This document shows positions 19,649 through 31,199 of a DNA stretch of 64,000 bases, piece after piece (the stretch's first letter is position 1; the number at the start of each line of letters is the position of its first letter). Where the stretch lies: positions 10,200,001 to 10,264,000 of the forward strand of contig NW_023503493.1 of assembly GCF_014529535.1 (NCBI RefSeq). Reading direction: 5' to 3'. The stretch is from Bradysia coprophila (taxonomy: Eukaryota; Arthropoda; Insecta; Diptera; Sciaridae). Position numbers and translations under genes: made by a program. The notes under the pieces were generated by a model. It ran no database searches and was not told where the DNA came from. It saw nothing but the letters and a program-made list of their open reading frames with translations.

Positions 19649-20734
19649 TTGCAGCGTATTTTTTATTTTTATTTTATTTTTTTAAACAAAACAAAACACA
19701 AAGTGAGAAAATCGAATTGTGTAGGGTATTTTACACGTGCGAAAAAATTAAATTTCGTTTTAAAATGGAAAAATGCAAAACGTTCCATCCATAAAACGTT
19801 TGATCAATTTTGATTAATTTATAAAACATAATAAAAGTTGCCTTCAATTTTCAATCTTTGTTCTCTATAAGTGTTGAACTGTTAACCAATACAAAAACTC
19901 CATAGTAAAAAACAAAACAAAATTAAGCAACAACAGAAAACAAAAACAAAATCCTAAAAAAATTTGAAAGTTTGTTTTAAAAAAATGGCTACTGACCGCA
20001 CAGAATGCTGTTTCGAGGAGCATCGGCACCCAAAATGATTGTATCCTCTTAGAACTAGCATTTCCATAGAAAATCGCCAGTTTTCCAACTTTCGAGTATA
20101 TGGTCAAAGAAGTTTGCGAAATGTCAGATTTCGAACCGTGATATGAAAACAGTATTTCAATATCATTTTTAATCATGCAGAACAAAAGCCAGTTAAGTGG
20201 TTGGGTCAGCCGACAAAAAATAATCATAAGAACATTACGAGTAAAAGCCCACTTCAAACGTGTATGTTATTCCTCCCATTTTGACATGTGACCCACAGAT
20301 AAGTTAAAATTAACTTTAACTGGTCAGAAATTGTTCTCCGTTAACCCTATGTATTGGACTTCTTTGCAATGATTACAAACTAACAGGTATGGTCTAATGG
20401 CCGCAGAGGACACAACGATTTTAAAAGCGGATTCAAACGCACTCATTTTCTTATTATTTTGACATGAATAATGAATACGTTCGAGATAAACCGACCGATT
20501 TTGAAGAACCGGCCATCTGGTATGTACATTTACTTTTTATTTGGGATTACTGGTTAAAAACGTGGACGTGAAGAGCCTAAATGATACTTTTGGCTGGACG
20601 ATAGTGACATTGAAGTCTGCATGTTTATTCTATAACTTATCGGCCAAAACTCTGTAACTTTAACACACTGGGTGCGGAAAGTTTATTGGCGATTTGCAAC
20701 AAAGGAAAAAAATATCGTCGCTAAAAGTACGACA

Positions 20735-20900
20735 AATTCACGCCGTAAGTGCGCTCGAAATTCAAAATGGAAAGTGCGGAGGTCTTTCTAACGTAGCGTC
20801 ATTTTCATACAATGAAGCGTTGAAATGTATTTTTCGGTTCACTTTTTCATCGAATCGTTCACTTAAAATTCAAATTTTAGGCACACTTACGGCGTGAATT
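20735..20900. mobile_element. Palindromic element with AATTCACGCCGTAAGTG ends
   Basis: AATTCACGCCGTAAGTG at the left is the complement of CACTTACGGCGTGAATT at the right. It is the uninterrupted relative of the element at 13,922-14,230 and shows the pre-insertion site of the nested hAT MITE. Confidence 0.78.
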
Positions 20901-21075
20901 GCACATGGAAAGTGGTGACATTTGTTGATCTTGAAAACCGTCGATAAGATTTTTTTTTCTCTAAGAGTTATCAGATCAGATAACGAAACCACAAAGGAAA
21001 ATTTGACTTTTCGAAATCAAAGTATAAAATTAGTGTATTATGCACCGTGTGCACAATGTCAATTCTTGTAGCATA

Positions 21076-21174
21076 ACTGGCCATTTAGAGAGCGACGTAT
21101 AGTGTCAAAATTGACATTAGAACAAAAGAATTCTGTCAATTTTGACACTATATGTCGCTCTCTAAATGGCCAGT
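21076..21174. repeat. 99-bp near-perfect hairpin
   Basis: Arms of 41 bases beginning ACTGGCCATTTAGAGAGCGA pair with one mismatch around a loop of 17 bases. MITE-sized, but no target duplication is evident. Confidence 0.85.
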
Positions 21175-21572
21175 AAGTTCTGCGAGCGAATCGCTGAGAA
21201 AAAAGAAACATTTTTTGTTTGTCACAATTTCTGTACATTTGCGGAAAAGTATGTCAAATAAACAGGTGTTCACTAGATTTTAACACCAGCGTCAACTCTT
21301 CACTTATCGAAATCGCTACCAACCATCGATATAATATACTGTAGATAATGAGACACGAAGAACGAAATTTCGGAAATATAGCACACATACAAGTGCAAAA
21401 AATACGAATCACAACACAAAACGAAGAGAAAAAGGAAATTGAGAAATGCAGAGTTTCAATTGTTTTCAAATATTTGTATGACATTATCTCGCGCGCTTTA
21501 TCAAAACGTAAGTTACGTTACACATACATCCATGTGATCTTTCCGCATAAAGTTGCTTTGACATTACTTATC

Positions 21573-21734
21573 CAATGAAAGTGTAAAACAGGTATGGTCT
21601 ATTGTCCGCCCGGAGGACATAAAAATTTGATTTTCGTACTTAAACACACTCATTTTCATATTATTTTGACATAAAATGTGAGTGCGTTTAAGACGAATTC
21701 GGCGATTGACCATACCTGTTCTCTACTTTCATTG
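21573..21734. mobile_element. hAT-type MITE, CAATGAAAGT ends, 8-bp target duplication
   Basis: Begins CAATGAAAGT and ends ACTTTCATTG, with TACTTATC on both sides (21,565-21,572 and 21,735-21,742). The subterminal ACAGGTATGGTC pairs with GACCATACCTGT. A more diverged relative lies at about 20,372-20,540. Confidence 0.88.
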
Positions 21735-24700
21735 TACTTATCTACCCTATATTATATCGATGCTACCAACATACCAAATCTGTTAAATTATATAGCATAT
21801 ATATGTCAATCGCAATAAAAAAGAACTTTTTTCTGTAAAAAAAGACTTCATCCCAAAAGAAGACATGTTTCAGACAGTTTAACCTAATTCACATGCTGGC
21901 TCATTTGTTACAACTTACAATCCTTATATAGAACCAACTGTCAAAACTATCATTAATTTAATTTTAATTACAAATCAAACGAATCGGAAATTGCGTGCGT
22001 ATATACTATACACATCAACAGTATATGGATTGCACTGTGGGAGCAAGCATTGTGACAGAATTTAAATGATTTATGGTTTTCAGTCACTGGACATTCCGTT
22101 AAGGCGAATGGTCAGTCACACACATAAATTGCGGTTAAATGTGTGTCGTTCCATCAAGTATTTTGTTTTATATACCTACATATAGGAAGTGAAATATCTG
22201 CGGTGGGTTAGCGGAAGGTATAAAATGCTATTTTTCTGAAAATCTAACCCTCGCTTATAATTTCGAGAACGATTAATTCGCAAAGCTTATGTATGAAAAC
22301 GGAGAGAGAAAAAAAGGAATTGCAAAGCTTTTCCACATCAAATTGTAAACCTATATACATCTCCTTCCGTATGGCTGTGTGTTCCCATGTACAATTTGGA
22401 CATGGTGGAGTTGACAAAAAAATTAATGACATCAGTTAAAACGAAAATAATTAAAATTAATTACGACCAAACCAAAAGATCATGGAATTAATAGTCGAAT
22501 AAAATATTTTTCACTTTATACTCGCTCGCTGTCTACCCACATTCATTTCGAAATGGAGATCATTTAAAGAGTTTATTTATTGTCCGCACACCCTTCTTGC
22601 CTTGTGCTAACCTACTTTATGAAAAAAATAAATGCCATCACATTATGAACAGTATTTTTGGGGAAAAGGAATTTCTTTTTTTTATTAATTTCAATATTCT
22701 GGTGAACCCCTTTCACAGTTCGCCTTAAATATACGATGACGTTAAATCTGTTTCTACCGGGATATCAAACCTTGGCAATAACAGTTCGTAATAACAGAAA
22801 AAAAAGGAAAATAAATAAAAAAAAGCTCGGTTGCGCGTGAAGATGAAGGTGTAAGAGCCTCCTACTAGGAGGAAATTACGCCGCCTTAACAAATGGGCTT
22901 TGAACCAGTTGAAGAATTCAGTTTCAATGGTTCGAATATTTGTGTCGAATTGTTCATCCACCTACGAACGTTGGATCAGCTCTAGTGAAATTTGCACCTA
23001 GAATTGAGCTTTAATTTCTTTCCGAAACAGTTGAACTTGATGGAACTTTCTACTACAAAGGTTGTACATAACTTTTCTTTCTTGCTCGCCAGCCGCTATA
23101 ATTGACTGGGTTAACACCGTCCTCTTCCTATTTCGTAGCACGGAAAACGGTAAATCAATTTAATTTTAATTTTAATCCTTTATACATAATTGTTGGAGGT
23201 GTTGTTGGGATGAGACAAATTTTAATTTAGGTTTTGGTGTCATGACGGAATTACAATAAAATTGGTCTCACCGTAAAGATGGCAAGGAAATCTGTTAAAA
23301 ATATTTTGCAGACGCCTGGCATCTGTTTTTGTTGGCAAGGAACAGCTAGTGATGTCTTATAATACCAAGATTTGTGTTAAACTTTATGAAGTAAAAGATT
23401 ATTGATTATGGTTAAAGATCTCTGAGTCAAAAGAAACTGCAATTTTACATACGTTTGTTTTCCCTAGGGTCAAAAGTGGCTTATTACAACCTTAGGGATG
23501 AAAGGATCGATTTTAAGCTCGAAAGCATGTGATAGTAGATTATGCACCTATGTACGAAATGTTTCGACACTAGCGAAAACTAAAGCTTGTAAAGTGGATG
23601 TAGAAGTTGAAATGAGCAGACCGCAGTTTTTTCATAGTTGGGAGTATCTCGCAAAAATCTTGGTAACTTCCTTGCATATCTGTAAGAATTTTCAAGAGAA
23701 TTTAATCGATGAATATGGCTACCACGGCAAAAATTTCCGTCATTTTTGCGATTACTGTCCCAGTGATCTGCATAACCTCCCACATATAAAAACCCTTGGA
23801 TGTAATATTTCATTATTAGCACAAGTACCATAACAGGCTTAACCATGTTAGCGTAAACATAATGGAAATGTTGAGTATATGTGCTGGAAATCGTGGAAAA
23901 CATATTCATTCAACGGAAAGAAAATAATAATCGAAAATCCTTTTTACAAATACATGTGAGTGTCTGTATGGCATATATACATCATCGAGATACTATCGAA
24001 AGCAGACCGCATACAGCACAGAGTTAATGGAAAACTTACCAGGTATGTGCATAATAAAATAGAACCGCTTCTCTCCCTCCACCTCGCCATTATTGTAGGA
24101 TACTTATATTTTATGATGCGAACATTTAGTGAACTTATACAGGAAACTCTGTTTATGATTCTAAATTCTATGTGAATGGATGGATGACCACATTCCAGAA
24201 AATATTGTATAAATGAATGAACCACCAAAGTAGTGCTTTTCCTCTACCCCTCTTCGAGTAATATATTAAAATGCAAGATATAAATAAAATACAAAAGCGT
24301 TTTGTTGCTGCGAGGGCAGCTTATACACCAGTCGTATAGAGAAGCGAATAAAATGGGGGTTTATGCGGGACCATCAACCACATTTTCATATCATTATACA
24401 GGAATATCATGTAAATTGCTGTATTTTATGATCAAATGATTCTCCTCTCTGCTTATATGGTTCCAAAAACTGGTTTCGGTTCGGTCTGTCGGTATCAGGT
24501 TTTTCGTATTGTTTGGATATATTATTGTGTGTGACCATTCTAAAAATATATCGAAAATATTTCAAATAAATGTCGACGGTAAGATTGCCTAATATTTCCG
24601 TTTATACTTTGAAAGGGAAATTTTTTTATCGAAAATCGAATGGGTGAAGATAGAAAATCTAATTTAAAAGAATTTATTCAACATTTTCCTATTCAAAAGA

Positions 24701-25611
24701 TTCTGAAGACGTGTGGGCTTTGTAGTAGGGTGGCGCGATGGAAATTGTTGCTTCTATCGGTTTTCAAGGTGATATACCTACTGTTGTAGAGGTAACGCTA
24801 CTTTTGATTATTTTAAAATTCACAATAACAGGTTGCCTCTTAGCATTAACGTACCAATACAAAGTGTCAGGTGAATTCGAGCGCAACGTTAGTTCAGTTC
24901 ATTCCATACTTTCGCCTTCAGCGCGAGGGGTCACGCATTCTTCAAGATTTATCAGATCAGATTACACAACGAGCAATTTTGCCTTGATGTTATGTCAGTT
25001 ATGCTGCGTTTTCCCTGTGGTGAATATTTCATTCCCACCAATGCAAAATTGCTCGTGTGTTTTCCGACTTAAGTTTCTTTTGTTCAACGGTAAAGGTTAG
25101 TTGGTCTTAAAAATGTATTCGTTTTATAAGAGCTTCCATTTTGTGTTGGAATTCTGACAACTGATACACTAAAACACTCTCATGCAAAACTTCGTGCCTA
25201 CCTAAGAAAACCTAGGATACAATTCCTTCATCGGGATTTTTTGACAGCTGCAAGCTTTTCTTCGTACAAAAAATGTGATCTGACTTCCGTTCAAGGAATA
25301 TGGTATGAATTAGATCTTCCTTGAACGGCGAAAATTGAACAGGCGAGGCGGAAGCAACGCCATCTGATACCAACTATCTGTCTAAAAATTACAAGAGCAT
25401 CATCCTTTCTTCCAATACGGTTGTTTCGTGAAGGTTTACCCTGATTGTAGTTTTCAGCGCTAATATTAGGCTAAAGTAAATTTGCTGACAAGTGGTGAAA
25501 ACCAAGGTAATTATATGGGCCGAGGTAATGCCATTCAGACGCAGGTAATGCCATTCAGACGCGCGGCCTAGCACAGTTCGTTGCCACTGACATCTTTTTT
25601 TAAAATGGTTG

Positions 25612-26015
25612 AATAAGATTTACTTGTGTTTCACAAAATGTTGTGCCCAAGGTAAATAAATGGGCTGAGGTAATGACATATACAACCGAATCAGATGTGC
25701 AGTGGCACGAAACTTTGCTATAAACGCCATCTCTCGTCTTTAAAATAACAAAATTGCTTAGAAACCTGGGCCATCTGTTTTGTGATAGGCACAACATTTT
25801 GTGAAACACAAGTAAATCTTAGCCGCGCGTCTGAATGACATTACCTCCTCACTATATTTACCTTGGTTGTGCCTATCACAAAACAGATGGCCCAGGTTTC
25901 TAAGCAATTTTGTAATTTTCAAGGCAGGGAGAGATTGCGTTTATATCAAACTTTCGTGTCACTGCACATCTGATTCGGTTGTACATGGCAGTACCTCCTC
26001 ACTATATTTACCTTG
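25612..26015. repeat. Composite foldback repeat cluster
   Basis: Two inverted pairs overlap. AAGATTTACTTGTGTTTCAC near 25,616 faces its complement near 25,800-25,820. The block CAAAATTGCTTAGAAACCTG near 25,750 and the preceding CATCTCTC...GATTCGG region face complements at 25,870-25,985. A related piece lies at 35,600-35,725. Confidence 0.6.
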
Positions 26016-26076
26016 GTGAAAACGTCAAGACGATTGAGATGTTCGGCAGAAAAAAAAAAGTCAAGTCACCCAACTA

Positions 26077-26200
26077 CAGTGAACGACATCTCAAATGTCT
26101 CACTATCAAATTTTTCTGAGAATTTTATTGTGTCATTGCAAATTCACAATGACATTCTCTGAAAAAAATGACAGTGAGACATTTGAGATGTCGTTCACTG
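26077..26200. mobile_element. Tc1/mariner-type MITE with TA duplication
   Basis: CAGTGAACGACATCTCAAAT pairs perfectly with the right end, and the arms run about 28 bases. TA flanks both sides (26,075-26,076 and 26,201-26,202). Ends beginning CAGTG with TA duplication are typical of Tc1/mariner. 124 bp, non-coding. Confidence 0.82.
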
Positions 26201-26906
26201 TAAGTGTGTATGGAATACGAAGTAGTTGAGTTGTTATATATTATGCTTATGTTTTCCATATAAAATATTTCCTATCTATTAGGATGCAGCAACGTTCGTT
26301 AAAGCATAAGAAGAAGTAGATGGGAAAAAAGAGAAACGGAAACTCGTTTCTTCTTTTCTTTAGTTTGCTTTTTTCCTCCTATTTATTATCATGTCAAGGG
26401 TGTATTATAACAACCAACTTAGGATATCCTCTTTTTCACACCACTTATACGATTTGGAGAACCATTAAATCATCATTAAATTCGAATATCGTTTTTGTAA
26501 AACCATTTCAACCATTTGATTCTTTATTTACGATTCCCCAAACTGAATCAATTCTTTTTTTTCTTCTTCTTCTTCCATTCTTCTTGCCTTGCTTTGCTAT
26601 TTTCGCTTATAGCCGGTACACACAATTGTTCGCTATTCTCGGTAGGTCTTGTTAGTTGCCATTCACTAATACTAATCCACACCACCATCAAATCAGACAC
26701 ACGTCCCATTACATATCCAGTGTAGTGCTGGATAAATCTGTTTCGATTTTTCCCTTTTCTTACATCCAATTTTTTTTCTCGTTTTCTTTTTTTTGCGTTT
26801 TTGTTGCTTCAACCGAATCTAAATCTTCGCAGAACTTTTGATGACCATTGCAAGCCATTTATAGTTATAGTTACTGTATACGTATACTATACATCCAACA
26901 ACAATG

Positions 26907-27234
26907 CCAGAAAATGTATGAATCGTATACTCTGGAGTGCGATTTATCAACACTAAAAAAATTGCCGAGCAAAAAAATATTTGACGCAGAAAGCGAAAGT
27001 GTGCAAAACGCAAAAATTAAGTTGAGGGAGGTTATGCCGTAAATAGCACATACACACAATACACACACTTACGTAGTGTACGAACCGTTTTACCAAATTG
27101 CCTTGTATTGGAAAATGGAATTTATGTTTGAAAAATGAATGTTTTTTGTTATTTAGAAGACGAGAGCCGAGATAAATGTAATGCTGTTTACGTGGACAAT
27201 AAAACTGGTAGCGTTTTGTTGAATCTTGAGTCGG
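26907..27234 (+). other. Weak candidate exon pair, unrecognised
   Basis: Two short stretches look more protein-like than their surroundings: 26,907-27,041 (contains TLECDLSTLKKLPSKKIFDA, then a stop) and 27,159-27,234 after a TTATTTAG acceptor (contains DKCNAVYVDNKTGSVLLNLE, then a GTAGGT donor). No family recognised and no full gene model can be built. Confidence 0.18.
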
Positions 27235-27388
27235 TAGGTCGGTCCACCACAGTAGTACGTAGCAATTTTTGCGTTTAACATGTGTATTCGAGTGAAAATT
27301 GTTGAGACTCGGTGCTTAAAAAACCTTCGTGGCCTACAAGACGACTTACGTTGAAATTTGAAAATTCTCTCTCCGGCTTACCACAGAT

Positions 27389-28366
27389 CAGGTTAGGTTG
27401 ACCTGAAACATAAATCGACTTTGACCTGACCTGACCTGACCTGAGCTTTCAAGTCATGACCTGATGACCTGAAATTGAATTTCTGAAAAAATCAAAGTCT
27501 CCAATAGAAGGCGTTAATCCGATATACAGTTCCGTAATTTCAAAAAATTAATCGTTTAACTCGGCGTTCGCTATAATTTCCCTTTTTAATTGGCTCTTGA
27601 ATGGTCTTAGATCCTACCGATCTAAGAGGGTGAATTTCCTTTCCTGATATTGTAACGCTGACGAGATGTTCCATCGAGCCAGAAAGCATTCAAGAAACAT
27701 CTTTCATTTTAACTCACGTAATTGCCATTGCAATGTAGAGACTTCTGATTATTGTATGTGGTTTTGACGTTAGAATTTACCAACCGACCGATTAGAGTGA
27801 AATTTACTCTGATAGTGGGCATGTACTTCAGAATTATAAGTTGGCAAAGGTGTGTTCTGAGCCCGCGAATTAAGGCTCTAAATCAGTTATTTCGGTTCAA
27901 AACAATGTTTAAACTCTGAATCAACATACGGAAAACATCCAGGTCGCACAATCTACTATAGACACTTTGAATATTTTAAATTTTTATTGGCAGCAACGAA
28001 CGGCATCCACGAGTTATTTAACCTTATCAAGTTAGCTGATAAGAGCTTTCAGTCCTAGAAGTTTCTTATTGACCTTATATAAAATGTAAAATATTCGAAG
28101 TGTAGGTACTGATCCTAGTGAAGATTGATCGACTTTCCATACCGTTGGATTTGTTTATTAATAAACCATAAGCGTCCGCTCTAAGACAACAAAAACCTAA
28201 TCGTAGGCCTTATCAGGAATCTGATAAATAAGATTTTTTATTGACAAAACTAATTTAGAAAAAACATAAAAAACATCAGGTCAACTTGAAATTATTCAAG
28301 TCAAGTTGTCAGGTCAAATTCAGGTTTCAGGTCATTTCAGGTTGACCTGACCTGATAGTATAGGCC
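27389..28366. repeat. GACCT-rich inverted element
   Basis: The left end has ATCAGGTTAGGTTGACCTGA followed by four tandem GACCT units. The right end has AGGTTGACCTGACCTGAT and further AGGTC/AAGTC units in inverted orientation. The ~0.9 kb between is unique AT-rich sequence with no reading frame of note. A stray CCTGACCTGACCTACGACC occurs at 29,496. Confidence 0.5.
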
Positions 28367-30138
28367 TTGGCAAGGTTACAGATCAGTTTACAATCAAAAA
28401 CGCAGCTTAATTGTCATGTTTTCATTACCGACATGTTTTATAATTCCAGATTTATGCTGAGCGATAAAAGCGACATCTATGATGGTGCTAGGAGCAAAAC
28501 TAGTAGTAGTCAAATTTTCCCGTTGTCCTGACAATGTTTTTCCCACATTCTCCACTTACAACTTCACTCGATTCCAATTCAAACAGATTTGTTTTTGTTT
28601 ATAAATGGTAATAGGTTCAAAAATGTTTGCGGTTGAGTTTCGAAAACTAATTTTCTTGAATTTTCCTCATTTCACTAATTTTCTAAAAAAAAATATTTTT
28701 TTTGAAAATTCCGAAAAATCGTGCAAATGTTGGAAAATATTTTACCAAAAATATTCCCTAGTTGAAGACGGCTGACTTTCTGTTGCAACGACCACAATAT
28801 TCAGGAGGCAGCTTTTTGTACAAATAAACAAATAATTTTAGCCATCAAGTAATCATAAGTAGGGAATGGGGTTTCGAAATCCTCAAAAATGATCAAAAAT
28901 TGAATTTGACAGCAACAATGTGTACCTCTAACATGAATTTCTAAAAATTTCTTCCATTCGTACGACGGTGTGACGGTACGAATACTAAAGCAAATCATTT
29001 TTTTTGCATTCGTTTTTATTAAAATGATGACGTCATATAACGGCTGAATTAACGCGAATGTGCATACGAAAATTGATGCGACTAGCATAATATGCAAGTT
29101 CGTGTTTCTAAAAATACAATCAGTCGGCAATCAATTTAATTTTAGAGTTTTGTGATACAAGATGCACAAGGCGACACATAACTTTTGTTAGTGATCAATT
29201 ATCGAGTCTGTTGCTTCTTTTGCTCTAAGAGATTCAAGTGATTCGTACAAGAGTTTCGACATGTTTGGTTACATATTGTGATGATATGCCTGTGAACATA
29301 GAAAGACAGCGGAATGATCTTAGTTTAGATATCGAAATCGAAGCTAAATATTCAAAGCAGTCTTGCTACAGGGTTTTTTGTGAAATGTTCTTTTTTTCTA
29401 ACTCTTCAAAACGATTTATCCAAGAGACAAACTGCATTTAACCCAGAGGTAATATCAACCATGAGCAAACACACTTTTCCATAATTTAATGAACCACCTG
29501 ACCTGACCTACGACCTTTTGGTCTTTGTTTATTTTGCAGTTATATCTGCTATTTAGTCACATGCTTCTCAAGAAATTATGAATTTATAGCCACGTTTGAG
29601 ATGTAGATATTGTAACAGTACTAATTAAAAGCTGTCGTGTTATACTCTTGTACTGCAGTTACAAATTTATCATTGTACATGCATACCTTTTGATATATTA
29701 GTACAAAAGTGTAAAGTGTAAATTGTGGAGTTAGGTTTGGATGTCATTGTATGCGTAACTAAAGCTTTATGCATCATGGGTTGACGCGAATTTAGAATTT
29801 CTTACCATTCATTGCATGTCTTCTTTGTTTTCAGCCTGTTTGTATCCATACTGCTGGATGTACATTGCCGATTGTTGCTAAAACTTTTGCCTCCTGTTTT
29901 CTTAACCACATTTGTCCATCGTTCTGTTGATTTTCCTTCTGGATCGCTGAGCGAAACACCAAGTATTCTCCGTTGCGCGTATTACCATGGAATATTTTTG
30001 AGAAAATATACTAAAATTTGGGAAAGTAGTCCCTGTTTGCTTATCACCCAAGGTCTTCTACGCTCAGGCTACGCAGACAGACTTTTTTCACTGGGACATA
30101 AACGGTACTTCGAGATCGCATGAAGGGCACATTCAAAT

Positions 30139-30312
30139 AGAGTGTTATGATGAAAGAGATATTTTGACAAGTACCCCAAGGCAAGTTACAATAAACTGGT
30201 CTTCGGTCCTCTTGCTTTCAACGTACGAAAGAGAAGTAAATACTTTGACAAGTACCCCAAGGCAAGTTATAATAACTAGTCTTCGGTTTTCTCGCTCTGA
30301 TCATAACAGTCT
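30139..30312. mobile_element. MITE of the AGACTGTTATGATCA family
   Basis: AGAGTGTTATGATGAAAGAG at the left and TGATCATAACAGTCT at the right. The phrase CAAGTACCCCAAGGCAAGTT occurs twice in direct orientation. TA on both sides. Confidence 0.78.
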
Positions 30313-31199
30313 ATAATAAAGTCACTGAACCAGTGACCACTTCACGAATCATAGTTACATTGTAATGGGTTGTGATATAGTTTCATTCAATGATAGGGGA
30401 AATGCAGATGGCGGTAGTGGTAACTCTATGATGAAATGAATATTTGACCGAAAAATAAGGTTATTTTATTTATTAATCAATTTTAAAGGGTGAATATCGT
30501 AGTTTATGTTTTTTCTCAATAAAATAATATTTCTTTCTGTGGTTTGCAAATTGTTTCTATGTTATATATGCAATAAACGTAAAATTCTCGGCAATGGATG
30601 AATAGAGTTAGTAAACAACAGAAAACAATCTTATTTTACTTAAAAATATCAAAAACTACGATTTCCATTCCCCAAAATTGATTTATTAAGAAAAATATCC
30701 CATCTTCCATACATATATTCAAATTTATCATAGAGTTACTACTATCGCCACCTGGTATTATTTCTTCGTACACACCAAAAAAAAAATGGCGAAAATCACG
30801 ACCCAATGGGTTGATGTGTTTTCACCAAATTCACCAAAGTTAAAGGAAGAAAGCATAGTTACACTACAATTCTTAGCCACCCTACTGCGCACCAAAATCT
30901 TTCCATTTTCATTTTGATTTCCTTTCATTTTCACGCATGTGCCAACGACTATAAAACTATGCGGTGAATTCTCGTGGAATTCTCTCTTCTCTGTAACCGA
31001 AAATTCAATTATTTTCATTTCGCTGTTGTTAGCACCCAATCGAATTGGCAAATAAATTTTTTATTTTTTATTTTTATTTTTTGGTTCGATAGTCGTAACT
31101 CATGGTTATAGTGCAATCGATTTTACTAGTTGTACAAAAGTAAATAGAAATTTTTTAAACGAATTCCTTCAATTTAGGAACAAAATAACCAATTTTTCC

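Larger units (their letters stand above)
19273..31199. other. Intergenic region rich in MITEs and foldback repeats
   Basis: About 11.9 kb between the GPCR and Pdha with no confident gene. Contents listed separately include MITEs at 19,483, 20,735, 21,573, 21,076, 26,077 and 30,139, a foldback cluster at 25.6-26.0 kb and a GACCT-rich element at 27.4-28.4 kb. Two short coding-looking stretches occur at 26,907-27,041 and 27,159-27,234. Reading frames up to about 120 codons are present but look like chance in AT-rich DNA. Confidence 0.55.

Noticed and set aside
24738..25100. 120-codon hydrophobic frame
   Set aside because: Its second half lies in a repeat with facing GCAATTTTGC blocks. No family signature, splice signals or promoter support it.
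29812..30123. 103-codon frame with a hydrophobic N-terminus resembling a signal peptide
   Set aside because: No family similarity, and it ends right beside a MITE. Hydrophobic leaders are common by chance in T-rich DNA.
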